Shown here: piece by piece, positions 8,712-18,132 of the stretch
Layout of the letters: every line of letters begins with the position of its first letter
Position numbering within the stretch: the stretch's first letter is position 1
DNA from: Anaerocolumna jejuensis DSM 15929
GTDB lineage: Bacteria > Bacillota > Clostridia > Lachnospirales > Lachnospiraceae
Reading direction: 5' to 3'
Length of the DNA stretch: 64,000 bases
NCBI RefSeq assembly: GCF_900142215.1
Contig: NZ_FRAC01000009.1
Span: 310,001 to 374,000 of the forward strand
Position numbers and translations under genes: made by a program
The notes under the pieces: model-generated
The model's database searches: none
What the model was told of the DNA's origin: nothing
Seen by the model: the letters and a program-made list of their open reading frames with translations, nothing else

Positions 8712-11156
8712 CTATTGCTCATACGTATGATAAACATCATAAATTTTCCACTGCTGTGCATCCATTGCATCCGGTTCTAAAGCATTCTCTGTCTTACAAA
8801 GCTCAAGGGTCACCGGGCTTGCAGCTGTAACAGCAAATACATTTTTATTCAATATTCTATCTGCCTTTTTATCCTCCAGCATACAATAGGGAGCAAAGGA
8901 TTTTGCTGTTAATTCCAACTGATTTTCTGCATTCACCGTCAGCTGAAGCTCAGGGTCTTCCAGCTTAAGATATTTAACCGGGACAAATACCTCCCACTCT
9001 TCTCTGCCCTGCTGTTCCTCTCCATATTGATACTCCATCATTACAAAAACCGAATCATCCCGTCCCTCAATCAGGGATTGATAGTCCTTTGTAAAAATAC
9101 ATGCTGCACTTAACGAATCAATTGTCTCAGACACCTGAATCTGGTCCAGCACCTCAAAATCCAGTGTTTTTAACGTTATCCTTCCTTTTATCTGACATGG
9201 CTCTGTTGTCTCGTTAGAAATCCAGAAACGGCACACAGTACCCTCTCTTTCAATACTTCCCGCTACCGGTGCATAGAATTCTCTTGCCATATAATGAAGG
9301 GCTTTATATCTTCCGTAGTAATCCATACTGGACCAGGAAGCTACCGGCCAGTTATCATTGAACTGCCAGTATATGCTGCCCATGCAGCGGCCTCTGTTTC
9401 TCCGCCAGTGCTCCACGCCTGATTTAATGGCATATCCCTGTATTACCTGGCTTAAGAATACCAGATTTTCCAGATTCTTTGGATATCGGAAGGTTTCCGA
9501 CAGGTAATAAAGAATCTTTCCATTTGCCGCCGGATTTTTCTGATGGCTTTCCATCACACGGGAAAACAGATTCCTGTCCTCTTCTTTTGTAAAAGCCTCT
9601 ATTGTTTTAATCGATGGCAGTGACTGGAATCCAAATTCCGAGCAAAAACGAAAGAAATGCTTCCGATACTCTGTATAAGGCTTCTGTCCATGCCATACAT
9701 CCCAGTAATGACTGTCCCCCCGGTTCTCATCTCCGGGATCGTCAAAGCTTCCGCCTGACGAAGGGGAGGAGGGCCAGTAAAATACATCAGGTGCATATTC
9801 TGCCACCGCATTGGCAAGATAATATTCAAACTGCAGTAAATAATCCTTCTTCAGGGAAGGTGCATGATCCTTCATATCTTTCCATTCCAGCCATGCCACC
9901 TCCATCTCGTTATTTCCGCAAATCAGTCCCAGACAGGGATGGTTCCGGAATCGGATAAGGTTGTCCTTTGCTTCCTCCACGATATTTTCGATAAATGCAT
10001 CATCCAGATCATACACATTACAGGCATACATAAAATCCTGCCATAAAATGATTCCATATTTATCACATAATTCATAAAAATCATCAGAGGGGTAATATCC
10101 GCCTCCCCATACACGCAGGGAATTGAAATTGGCATATACGGCAGCTTCCACATCTCTTTTTAAAACCTCATGGGTAATCTTAGGGTAAAAGCAGTCATCC
10201 GGAATATAATCAGCACCACGGGCAAAGATTTTCACCCCATTAACCATAAAGGCAAATTCCTTTCCCCACTGGTCTTCTTCCTGGGATACCGTTAATCTGC
10301 GGAGGCCAATTGTATATGTTTTTTTCTGTGGCTCTTCACCAGGAATGTTCAGCATTGCTTCTACGGAATATAGAGGCTGTTTTCCATATCCGTTAGGCCA
10401 CCATAATTCCGGTTTTTCAATGGATATCTCAGTTTTGGTTCCATGATATAGGCACGCACCCGCAGGGTCCAGCACCCGATAACAAATTTCAGCCTTGGTA
10501 TCCGTTCCGCCGGATATTTCTGTGGACAGAAGCAAGGTCACCTGTTCCTTTGTCCAAGCCTGACGAATAAGTGTCTCTCCCAGCTTTGCTTCTCCATAGG
10601 CACAAAATTCGATGTTTCCATAGATTCCGCAATCAGGGAGCTGAGGGCCCCAATCCCAGCCAAACATACAATGTGCTTTTCTCAAATACTGTTCGCCAAG
10701 CAAGGTCCCGGTATTCGCCATGGTTATTTCCCGTCCCTTTGCAGGCTTACGGCTTTCAATGAATTCCAGGGCAGAGAAAAATTTGACAGAAAGTTTGTTT
10801 TCCCCTTCTTTTATCCACTCTTTGCAGGGAAATACATAGCTGCGGTGCATATTTTCAACATGGCCCAGTTTCTTATCATTTATATAGATATCCGCAAGGG
10901 TATCCACTCCATGAAAGACCAATTCCATGTTTTGATTTTGGTATTCCTCCGGTGTTACCTTTAATATTCCTTCTATTTCAAAGTCATTTCTTAAAAATTC
11001 CTTTACCTCATATTCATTCATTCCATCAAAGGGGTCCGGAATCACTCCCTGCTCCACAAATGTTGTCATAGCAGAGCCTGGAATAGAAAACGGATACCAT
11101 TGGTCTTTTCCGGCTATCCTTATCCGAAATTGATCGTTCATCACTCTTTTCACCAT
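8712..11156 (-). CDS. GH2 beta-mannosidase
   Basis: 814 aa family GH2 enzyme of the beta-mannosidase branch. It has an N-terminal jelly-roll sugar-binding domain, an immunoglobulin-like domain, a TIM barrel with acid/base Glu417 in CGNNEME and nucleophile Glu507 in FCSEFGF, and C-terminal beta domains. The frame is open 40 codons further upstream into the GH43 gene. The start at 11156 is preferred because AAGGAGG lies 5 nt upstream and it gives a normal family N-terminus with a 16-bp gap. The protein is cytosolic. With the GH1 and GH43 genes it suggests complete hydrolysis of imported beta-linked oligosaccharides such as gluco- or galactomannan fragments or N-glycan-derived mannosides. Confidence 0.88.
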   Translation of the reverse strand: MVKRVMNDQFRIRIAGKDQWYPFSIPGSAMTTFVEQGVIPDPFDGMNEYEVKEFLRNDFEIEGILKVTPEEYQNQNMELVFHGVDTLADIYINDKKLGHVENMHRSYVFPCKEWIKEGENKLSVKFFSALEFIESRKPAKGREITMANTGTLLGEQYLRKAHCMFGWDWGPQLPDCGIYGNIEFCAYGEAKLGETLIRQAWTKEQVTLLLSTEISGGTDTKAEICYRVLDPAGACLYHGTKTEISIEKPELWWPNGYGKQPLYSVEAMLNIPGEEPQKKTYTIGLRRLTVSQEEDQWGKEFAFMVNGVKIFARGADYIPDDCFYPKITHEVLKRDVEAAVYANFNSLRVWGGGYYPSDDFYELCDKYGIILWQDFMYACNVYDLDDAFIENIVEEAKDNLIRFRNHPCLGLICGNNEMEVAWLEWKDMKDHAPSLKKDYLLQFEYYLANAVAEYAPDVFYWPSSPSSGGSFDDPGDENRGDSHYWDVWHGQKPYTEYRKHFFRFCSEFGFQSLPSIKTIEAFTKEEDRNLFSRVMESHQKNPAANGKILYYLSETFRYPKNLENLVFLSQVIQGYAIKSGVEHWRRNRGRCMGSIYWQFNDNWPVASWSSMDYYGRYKALHYMAREFYAPVAGSIEREGTVCRFWISNETTEPCQIKGRITLKTLDFEVLDQIQVSETIDSLSAACIFTKDYQSLIEGRDDSVFVMMEYQYGEEQQGREEWEVFVPVKYLKLEDPELQLTVNAENQLELTAKSFAPYCMLEDKKADRILNKNVFAVTAASPVTLELCKTENALEPDAMDAQQWKIYDVYHTYEQ

Positions 11157-11172
11157 TATTCCCTCCTTCAAA

Positions 11173-12786
11173 TTATAATTCTTCATAGACAAAAGCTTCA
11201 AAATCCGCATATTCCGAATGCTTCTGCAAATCGCAGACAGCCATTCCAACAAAAGCTCCGGTAAAACCATCTGCATAGTCGTCCGATAAAACCTCTGTTC
11301 TTAAGGGCTCTCCCAAATCCTTAATCACTCCGTCTTCTACATAGGAAAAAGCAGTTCTGTTATCTGAAACCTTTAATTGGATGCAGTATTTCTCTGCATG
11401 AATTTCATTCTGAGCAATCCAGGCTGTCTTACCGGAAATTACTGTAATGAGGTTTATCGTAGCAACTGCTTTCTCTTCATCGTATGAAACAAATGCGTAA
11501 TACTGGTTTTTCTCATCATATCGGTATATAAGTCCTGCGGAATGCTGAAATGATTTTGGCCGGAAGGTAAAGGTCGCCTCTGCCTGAAACTTCAAGGACG
11601 ACTGCCTTCTGGCAATCAGCGCCTGATCAAATCTTGAATAGACAGATTCCCTTCCATAGATCCGAATACAGCCCTGCTTCTCTTTTATAGTCATTCCAAG
11701 CTTATTCCATGGCTTCCGCAATGTCTGGAAATCCCTGAGAAACTCTTCTTCCTGAAAAGAATACACCACTCTTTTTTCCTGTTCATTTATAGCCCCTCCC
11801 ATTCCTTCAAAGGAATTTTCCGGAATATATGTGCCATTTTTCAGATAAGGCCAGTCATTTCTCCATACAATTTCCTGAATCGCAGTTTCGCGCCCCATAG
11901 GACAATACTCCGTTCCCGGAATAGTACGTGCACAAAGATGCGACAGAAACCATCTGCCATCCGCCGCTTCACAAAAGCAGCCATGGCCGGCCTTTTTCAA
12001 GTAACAATTCTCAATCCCTATTTCCCGTTTCTCCTCCTGCACCAGCCTCCGCTCCCTGGTACCTCCCCAGGAAGAGAGCACGGGATTTTGGGGGTGTACC
12101 TCATAAGGGCCTGTAAGGCTGCGGCTCCTGGCTACCGTAACTGCATGGAACCACCCGGTTCCGCCTTCCGCACTAACCAGATAATAGTAGCCCTTCTTCT
12201 TAAAAATCTGGGGTCCTTCCGTGCTTCCAATAGTGGTTCCCTGAAATATTTTCACAGGATTTCCAACCAATTCTGCCCGTTCGCTGTTATACTCCTGCAG
12301 CAGAATTCCTGTAAACGGATGTTCTCCGCAGCAAACCTTCTGATAGTTCCATTCCATGTTTACAATCCATTTACTTCCATCCTCTTCATGAAAAATCGAA
12401 GGGTCGAAGCCGCTGGAATTTAAGTAGACCGGCTTACTCCATTTGCCTCTGATATCTTTCGCCTTTATCAGATAATTGGAGACGTCCATTACCGGATTTT
12501 CTCTTGCACCGTGAACAACCGTATAAATCAGATAAAAATAGCTTCCGTCGTGGCTTATATGAGGTGCCCAGATTCCATCCGATGCACAACATCCCGCCAG
12601 CTCTGCTTTATCCACATCATCCAGCGGAGCCGTAAGGTATTCCCAATTCATTAAATTCGTGGAATGGTAAATACGTACACCAGGAAACCATTCAAATGTC
12701 GATACCGCTATAAAATAATCATTTCCAACTCGAAGCATGGACGGATCGGGATGAAACCCCTTTAATACCGGATTCTCACAGTGCAT
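11173..12786 (-). CDS. GH43 beta-xylosidase / alpha-arabinofuranosidase-like enzyme
   Basis: About 537 aa. The five-bladed propeller of family GH43 is visible through HPDPS (catalytic-base Asp14), FDPSIF (the pKa-modulating Asp near 130) and STEGPQIF (acid Glu near 190). A C-terminal beta-sandwich of about 200 residues, common in GH43 beta-xylosidases, follows. There is no signal peptide, so it acts on imported oligosaccharides. The ATG at 12786 has GGAG 8 nt upstream; the ATG two codons earlier would be too close to it. The exact sugar (xylose, arabinose or galactose) is not decided. In this operon its partners are beta-mannosidase and beta-glucosidase, an unusual trio suggesting a mixed substrate. 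Confidence 0.85.
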   Translation of the reverse strand: MHCENPVLKGFHPDPSMLRVGNDYFIAVSTFEWFPGVRIYHSTNLMNWEYLTAPLDDVDKAELAGCCASDGIWAPHISHDGSYFYLIYTVVHGARENPVMDVSNYLIKAKDIRGKWSKPVYLNSSGFDPSIFHEEDGSKWIVNMEWNYQKVCCGEHPFTGILLQEYNSERAELVGNPVKIFQGTTIGSTEGPQIFKKKGYYYLVSAEGGTGWFHAVTVARSRSLTGPYEVHPQNPVLSSWGGTRERRLVQEEKREIGIENCYLKKAGHGCFCEAADGRWFLSHLCARTIPGTEYCPMGRETAIQEIVWRNDWPYLKNGTYIPENSFEGMGGAINEQEKRVVYSFQEEEFLRDFQTLRKPWNKLGMTIKEKQGCIRIYGRESVYSRFDQALIARRQSSLKFQAEATFTFRPKSFQHSAGLIYRYDEKNQYYAFVSYDEEKAVATINLITVISGKTAWIAQNEIHAEKYCIQLKVSDNRTAFSYVEDGVIKDLGEPLRTEVLSDDYADGFTGAFVGMAVCDLQKHSEYADFEAFVYEEL

Positions 12787-12961
12787 TGCCATATCTCCTT
12801 TCAGTCCGATTCTACCTATATATTTATCTAAAAATCATTTCTGATCCTATTTCCCCATTTCTCCCGAAAAAACAGGAATCTAAACAACTGGGCCCTTATA
12901 CACTAATCCCCATGCATGTCGCAAGCTTCCTTGCGATACTGCTTACCATTGAATGGATTCC

Positions 12962-13795
12962 TTATTTTTTATTTTTATCAGTTGTTTTTCGATACACGTG
13001 GTCATATAAATATGAAATTCCAATTGTTTTATATTCATACAATAGCTTATACTCTGTATCCATAACTACTTTCTTTCCAATAGAAGGGTCTTTCATGATG
13101 TGCTTTGCAGCTTCTGCATAGTCCTCAATCAAATCCTTTGACAACGGGCATTCATGATGCCCCGGCCAGATATTGTCATAATCCTTTTGACAGGATAATA
13201 GTTTTTCAGCTGAGGCCTTTACATCCTCCACCGCAGCAGAATGAGAAAAATACACCAGTATCTCCCGGTTACATATAGTATCGCCGGAAAAAAGATACCT
13301 GTTCTTTCTATCCAGGAGGCAAATACTCCCCCTGGTATGTCCAGGAGCAGCGATTACTTCCAGCTTTCTTCCGCCCAGTTCAAGTACATCGTGCTCTTTC
13401 AGAAACGAATAAGCCCCGGGAGCTTTTGCCTCCTTCATATATTTCTTTTCTTCCTCTGATAGGGAAACCTGAAACAATTCACTGAATTTTTGTATCATGG
13501 CAGCCCGGTTCTCTCCGTTAAAGCCCTCCTCCATAACTTCAACATCTGCTTCACAGATTTTGCAGCTGTTAAATTCGGCAGCACATCCGGTATGGTCAAA
13601 ATGTCCGTGGGAGAGCACCACGGTCACGGGCTTATCCGTAAGGGAAGAAACAATTTCCTTTAGTCCGCTGAATCCATTTCCAGCATCAAAAAGAACAGCT
13701 TCTTCTTCCCCTTCGATTAAATAAAGGTAAGTTCGGAATAAATCCTCCAGTTGCCAGGTGCTGTCATCTATTTTTCTGATTTTGTAATTTTCCAT
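12962..13795 (-). CDS. Metallo-beta-lactamase-fold hydrolase
   Basis: 277 aa. The zinc-binding motif HGHFDH is at 63-68. Further ligands lie in the APGHT segment near 151, FSGDT near 170 and WPGHH near 211. This is the glyoxalase-II-like part of the superfamily, which hydrolyses thioesters, lactones or phosphate esters. Its start overlaps the permease stop by one base (TAATG), so it belongs to the sugar operon. Its role there is unknown. A sugar-lactone or acyl-ester cleavage on decorated oligosaccharides would fit, but this is only inference from context. Confidence 0.75.
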   Translation of the reverse strand: MENYKIRKIDDSTWQLEDLFRTYLYLIEGEEEAVLFDAGNGFSGLKEIVSSLTDKPVTVVLSHGHFDHTGCAAEFNSCKICEADVEVMEEGFNGENRAAMIQKFSELFQVSLSEEEKKYMKEAKAPGAYSFLKEHDVLELGGRKLEVIAAPGHTRGSICLLDRKNRYLFSGDTICNREILVYFSHSAAVEDVKASAEKLLSCQKDYDNIWPGHHECPLSKDLIEDYAEAAKHIMKDPSIGKKVVMDTEYKLLYEYKTIGISYLYDHVYRKTTDKNKK

Positions 13796-14628
13796 TAACC
13801 TTTCACACTTCCTGCTACAATACCTTCAATAATATATCTCTGTCCTACAAGATATAAGATGAGTACCGGAAGCATGGTCAGAACAAGACCGGCCATCATT
13901 GGTGAATAGTCTGCGGAATGGGTAGTCAAAAACGCATATGTCATCAAGGGTAAGGTCTTAACTTCCTTTAAGGAAAGGAAGGTACTTGCCAGTATATAAT
14001 CATTCCAGATAGAAAGAGCCGTAAATACCACACAGGTAATCGTAATCGGCTTTAATAAAGGAAAGATAATGTTAAAGAAGGTTCTCTCGGAGGAAGCACC
14101 GTCAATCACCGCAGCCTCATCCAATTCTTCCGGTATTCCGCCAACAAATCCGCAATATAAGAAGGTGGGAAAAGGAATATTTAATCCAATATGCAGCAAT
14201 GTTACCAGAAGAATATTATTCGTGAGCCCAAACCAGGAACCGTAAATCTTTACTAAGGGAATCATAATGACCTGGAAGGGGATGACCATAGCCGCAACCA
14301 ATAACATAAAAATGATTCTGTTTATTTTCCATTTCTTACGGGAAAGCACATAGGCATTCATCGCGCTTAAAACAGCACTGAAAGCTGTAGCTATCACACA
14401 GATAATCAGGGAATTTAAAAATGCATGTGAAAAATTCATCGTCTGAAATGCATTTGCATAATTTGACCATTTTACCTTTACGGGCCAGCTAAAAGGATTC
14501 GCTACGAATTCCTGGGATTCCTTCAAACTATTGATGATAACCAGGAAGAACGGCATAAAAAACAAAATAGCCAACAACAGTACAATTAGAAATACAAATA
14601 CCGCAGAAATACTTTTCTTTTTCTTCAT
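13795..14628 (-). CDS. Sugar ABC transporter permease, MalG type
   Basis: 277 aa inner-membrane permease of the CUT1 family with about six membrane segments. The EAA loop (EELDEAAVIDGASSERTFFNI region, near residues 180-200), which contacts the shared ATPase, is clear. It ends in the usual VAGSVKG-like C-terminus. It forms a heterodimer with the permease at 14628-15503, with which it overlaps by one base (TAATG). No ATPase gene is present; CUT1 systems of Firmicutes usually share an MsmK-type ATPase encoded elsewhere. Confidence 0.92.
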   Translation of the reverse strand: MKKKKSISAVFVFLIVLLLAILFFMPFFLVIINSLKESQEFVANPFSWPVKVKWSNYANAFQTMNFSHAFLNSLIICVIATAFSAVLSAMNAYVLSRKKWKINRIIFMLLVAAMVIPFQVIMIPLVKIYGSWFGLTNNILLVTLLHIGLNIPFPTFLYCGFVGGIPEELDEAAVIDGASSERTFFNIIFPLLKPITITCVVFTALSIWNDYILASTFLSLKEVKTLPLMTYAFLTTHSADYSPMMAGLVLTMLPVLILYLVGQRYIIEGIVAGSVKG

Positions 14629-15503
14629 TATGCCGACACCTCCTTTTTCTTAGACATTGTAACCTGTATCAGGGAAATCACTGCGACTATTACAAATAAT
14701 ACAACTGCTTCCGCCTGTCCTTTTCCATATTCAAAATTGCTGAAGGCTGTCTGATAAATCTTGTAGGCTAACAATTCTGTTGTCTTGTAGGGCCCTCCGG
14801 CTGTTAATGACAGGTTTACATCAAAGGACATAAAAGCTTTTGATATAGCAATAAAGGTACAAATAGTAATGGAAGAACGAATCATTGGCAGCTTTATGAA
14901 ACGAAACAGCTGAAACTTTGCTGCTCCGTCAATAGAAGCAGCTTCCAGCATATCATTGGGTATATTCGTAAGACCTGCAACATAGATGACCATCAGGTAT
15001 CCGCTTAACTGCCATACAGTTACAATAATCAGCGCTGCCATAGCCGTATTGGGACTTGTCAGCCATGAAGTTAATAACAGTTTCCAGCCGGTTACCGCAC
15101 CAACCCGGGTTAAGGCAAAGGAAAATATATAGTTCCAGATATATCCCATAATAATACCGCCAATCATATTGGCCGCAAAAAAACAGGTACGGAAAAAGCT
15201 CTGCATCCGTATTCCATAGGTCAGCAATAATGCCAGACAGATGCCGATAATATTACTTAATACCACTACAAAGAATACGTAAAGAAAGGTTCTTCCCAGG
15301 GATACAAGAAAAGCTTTATCTGTAAAAATATCCAGGTAATTTTTAAATCCTACCATATTATAGGAGGAAGACAATCCATTCCAATCTGTGAATGTTAAAT
15401 AGAGTCCATAGAATAATGGCACAATTACAACCAATCCCCAGATAAGCACTGACGGCACTACAAATTCACAAAACAATCTTATATCTTTCTTCTTTTTTTT
15501 CAT
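14628..15503 (-). CDS. Sugar ABC transporter permease, MalF type
   Basis: 291 aa CUT1 permease with six predicted membrane segments. The EAA loop lies near residues 185-205 (LEAASIDGAAKFQLFRFI). The N-terminus is short, lacking the extra segments of enteric MalF. It pairs with the downstream MalG-type gene. A hairpin in the 120-bp gap upstream separates it from the binding protein gene and probably lowers its mRNA level relative to that gene. Confidence 0.92.
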   Translation of the reverse strand: MKKKKKDIRLFCEFVVPSVLIWGLVVIVPLFYGLYLTFTDWNGLSSSYNMVGFKNYLDIFTDKAFLVSLGRTFLYVFFVVVLSNIIGICLALLLTYGIRMQSFFRTCFFAANMIGGIIMGYIWNYIFSFALTRVGAVTGWKLLLTSWLTSPNTAMAALIIVTVWQLSGYLMVIYVAGLTNIPNDMLEAASIDGAAKFQLFRFIKLPMIRSSITICTFIAISKAFMSFDVNLSLTAGGPYKTTELLAYKIYQTAFSNFEYGKGQAEAVVLFVIVAVISLIQVTMSKKKEVSA

Positions 15504-15562
15504 AATTTACCACCTATTTAAAATGTGCGTTGAAACAATGCTCAGTGACTTTTATAATCTTT

Positions 15563-15597
15563 AAAATATGGAGATGATATTATCATCTCCATATTTT
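15563..15597 (-). terminator. Intra-operon hairpin between binding protein and permease genes
   Basis: A nearly perfect inverted repeat (AAATATGGAGATGATA and its complement) lies in the gap after the binding protein stop. Its minus-strand tail, ATTTTAAAG, is only moderately T-rich. A leaky terminator or RNase-protecting 3' stem at this place is common in sugar ABC operons and gives more binding protein than permease. Confidence 0.6.
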
Positions 15598-15622
15598 TTC
15601 ATCTTCAGCTATTCAGCTGTTA

Positions 15623-16993
15623 TCACTTTTTATTCTGTGCTTTCCAGTAATCCTCAATAGCGCCTGCTGCCTTATCTCTGTCAAATTCCTTCACTAAATA
15701 CCGCTGCATTACAGCTCCGTTTTCTGACCAGAAATCAGAAGGAAGCAATAAGCTGAAGGCATATGTGCTATAGGTTGCCTGATTCTGAATATAGGACTGT
15801 GTAGACTGTACAATGGGACTTGAATAAGTAACTTTACTGTCTTTATAAGGAAGTGCTACCTGTAACAAATCTGCCATTGCCTGCTGATTTCCGAAGCATA
15901 AGTATTCAACAAGCTTCTTACCGGCTGCCTGCTGTGCGGCATCAGAATGGCTCGCATCTATGCTGTATCCTTTGGAAGGAAATACACCTAACTGCTGGTT
16001 GATTGCATCCTTGGGATCATCCGTTAAAGGGCAGGGCATAATGCCGTATTCATCATCAGCAGTAGCAACTTTGGAAAGATAGCTCCATCCCCAGTCTCCC
16101 ATGAACCACATTGCAACATCGCCCTTAGCCATAGCCTGTCCGTCGATATCAGTATTTCCAACTAAAGGATCAGATGAATTATAGTTGTATTTTGCAATAA
16201 CATCAAATGTACCCATAACACTGTTCCATGCCGCATCCTTCTTTAAATCAACCTTTCCGGCTTTCAGATCATTAATAAAAGCAAGCTGCTGGTCAGCTGT
16301 TCCTCTGATTCCTGTAAATACCTGGCTTAAGTAATGAGAACCTAAGGACCAGTCAACACCGGTGAACATAATCGGACTTACTCCGCCTTTTTTAATCTTT
16401 TCACAAAGGGCTGCTAAATCACTGGTGCTTTTGATTGTACTGGGATCAAATTTTTCTCCTGTTGCTTTTTCAATGGTTGTTTTATTATATAAAATACCCA
16501 TTGCCTGAACAGAGTTCGGAATACCATAAATTTTTCCGTCATCACTTTTGAAAACATCTAAATATGCGCTGTCGATTTTATCCATCCATGTATCGGTAGA
16601 AGAATCATATGGAAGCATATTTTCTTTGTTCTCACGAATATCTACAGGATCCATAACTGCTACTGTGGGAGCTTCACCACTGGCATAAAGAGTCATCCAT
16701 TTCTGTTTCTCACTGCTGTCATATGCAATATAGTTTACGGTAATATTAGGATTTGCCTTCATAAATTCGTCGCATAATGCTTCAAATTCTTTATCTTTTC
16801 CGGGAATCGTGGTATATAGGGAAATCGTTGTCTTTGCATCTTCTTTTGAAGATTCCGAATTGCTATTCGAACCACCACCGTTGCTGTTGCTATTATTGCT
16901 GTTATTGCTTTTACTGCCGCAAGCCATTAATGATATTGCCATAATAGACACAAGAGCACATGATACAATTTTTGTAACAAGTTTCTTTTTCAT
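15623..16993 (-). CDS. Sugar-binding lipoprotein of ABC transporter (CUT1)
   Basis: 456 aa extracytoplasmic solute-binding protein of family 1. The signal peptide ends in the lipobox LMAC with Cys25, after which a Ser/Asn/Gly-rich linker (about 26-52) lifts the binding domain from the membrane. The mature domain has the family pattern of two lobes and ends in an aromatic-rich region (SDFWSENG, VEDYWKAQ-like). It feeds the two permeases downstream; the neighbouring hydrolases suggest beta-linked oligosaccharides. It sits 59 bp after the LacI gene, in the same direction and probably the same transcript. Confidence 0.92.
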   Translation of the reverse strand: MKKKLVTKIVSCALVSIMAISLMACGSKSNNSNNSNSNGGGSNSNSESSKEDAKTTISLYTTIPGKDKEFEALCDEFMKANPNITVNYIAYDSSEKQKWMTLYASGEAPTVAVMDPVDIRENKENMLPYDSSTDTWMDKIDSAYLDVFKSDDGKIYGIPNSVQAMGILYNKTTIEKATGEKFDPSTIKSTSDLAALCEKIKKGGVSPIMFTGVDWSLGSHYLSQVFTGIRGTADQQLAFINDLKAGKVDLKKDAAWNSVMGTFDVIAKYNYNSSDPLVGNTDIDGQAMAKGDVAMWFMGDWGWSYLSKVATADDEYGIMPCPLTDDPKDAINQQLGVFPSKGYSIDASHSDAAQQAAGKKLVEYLCFGNQQAMADLLQVALPYKDSKVTYSSPIVQSTQSYIQNQATYSTYAFSLLLPSDFWSENGAVMQRYLVKEFDRDKAAGAIEDYWKAQNKK

Positions 16994-17052
16994 TTTCCAT
17001 CCTCCATAAATTAAATCTTATTTTATTTAAGCCTTTCAGCATAAATACACCT

Positions 17053-18057
17053 TTATCCAATTCTTCTGGTAGAGTTACGTCTTAACACCTTGTAGGGATA
17101 ATACAGCCATTTTTTTTCTTCCCCGGAATCGCATTCCCTGAATAACTGCTCACAAAGGATCTTACCTCTGTCATAGCTTCTCACAGTAGATAGAGGAAGC
17201 TCAAATAAATTAGACACCGAGTCATCAAATCCAAATACCGAAACATCCTCCGGAACTTTAATCTTAACTGATTCCAGATACCTGATAGCGCCGACAGCAA
17301 TTAAATCACTGCCCGATATAACAGCAGTTGGTAAGGATAAGTTATTTTCATAAATCTTCTGCATCCCTTTTTTACCAGCCTCTAAGGAGAATTCCCCATG
17401 CACGATATAGGAATCCGGAACTTCCAATCCATTTTCTTTCATCGTGTCAAGAAAACCTTTTAATCTTAGTTTGTTGTTCGTATAGTCATTTTCTTCTCCG
17501 CCGATATAAGCAATACGCCTATGTCCTTCATGAATCAGAAAATTTGTAACATCAATGGCTGCATGGTAACTGTCATCTGTAATCGTGGTAAATTCGCAGG
17601 CTTCCGACTCCACTCCCTGCTGGGCCAGAATAACCGGGCACTCAAACTTTCTTAAACATTTTAAGATTTCTTCATCCAGGCTGACTCCCATGAAAATGAT
17701 GCCATCAACATTTCTTTCCTGCAATTTGTTCAGAAGTGCTACCGCTTTTTTATTACTATAATCATAATCACAGTTCATTACGATTTTGTTGTTTTTCATA
17801 CAGCACTGGTCAATTTCTCTTAAAATAGTTGCGGTGACCGGATTTGTTAAATCAGCCTCAACAACCGCAATCACATCTGTTCTTTGTGTTATTAAGCTTC
17901 TTGCTGCCGCATTTGGCACATAATTAAGTTTTTCAACGCTTTTCATAACCCGTTCCTTTAAGTCATCACTGACTGTCTTGGAACCGTTCATCACCCTGGA
18001 AACTGTTGATATAGATACCTTCGCATCTTCTGCTATATCACTAATCGTTGCTGACAT
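17053..18057 (-). CDS. LacI/GalR family regulator of the glycoside operon
   Basis: 334 aa. The N-terminal helix-turn-helix (TISDIAEDAKVSISTVSRVM, residues 4-22) and hinge are followed by a full periplasmic-binding-protein-like sensor domain (about 60-334). It is the first gene of the operon running to 4.5 kb. A LacI-type operator (GAAA-n-CG-n-TTTC) lies between its promoter and start, consistent with autoregulation and control of the entire operon. The effector is probably a sugar released by the encoded hydrolases. Confidence 0.92.
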   Translation of the reverse strand: MSATISDIAEDAKVSISTVSRVMNGSKTVSDDLKERVMKSVEKLNYVPNAAARSLITQRTDVIAVVEADLTNPVTATILREIDQCCMKNNKIVMNCDYDYSNKKAVALLNKLQERNVDGIIFMGVSLDEEILKCLRKFECPVILAQQGVESEACEFTTITDDSYHAAIDVTNFLIHEGHRRIAYIGGEENDYTNNKLRLKGFLDTMKENGLEVPDSYIVHGEFSLEAGKKGMQKIYENNLSLPTAVISGSDLIAVGAIRYLESVKIKVPEDVSVFGFDDSVSNLFELPLSTVRSYDRGKILCEQLFRECDSGEEKKWLYYPYKVLRRNSTRRIG

Positions 18058-18074
18058 AACTTACATATCCTTTC

Positions 18075-18092
18075 TGGGAAATCGTTTTCTTA
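18075..18092. promoter_or_regulatory. LacI/cre-type operator
   Basis: TGGGAAATCGTTTTCTTA has the central CG and GAAA..TTTC arms of LacI-family operators and catabolite-responsive elements. It lies just downstream of the operon promoter and 18 bp before the lacI start. It could bind the encoded LacI protein, CcpA, or both. Confidence 0.6.
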
Positions 18093-18102
18093 TCGTGTTC
18101 TT

Positions 18103-18131
18103 ATCATAGCCTTTTCTTTAAATTCTGTCAA
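18103..18131 (-). promoter_or_regulatory. Promoter of the lacI-led glycoside operon
   Basis: Minus strand TTGACA (18131-18126), 17-bp spacer, TATGAT (18108-18103). The LacI-type operator follows 10-30 bp downstream, so a bound repressor would block early elongation. Confidence 0.75.
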
Positions 18132-18132
18132 C

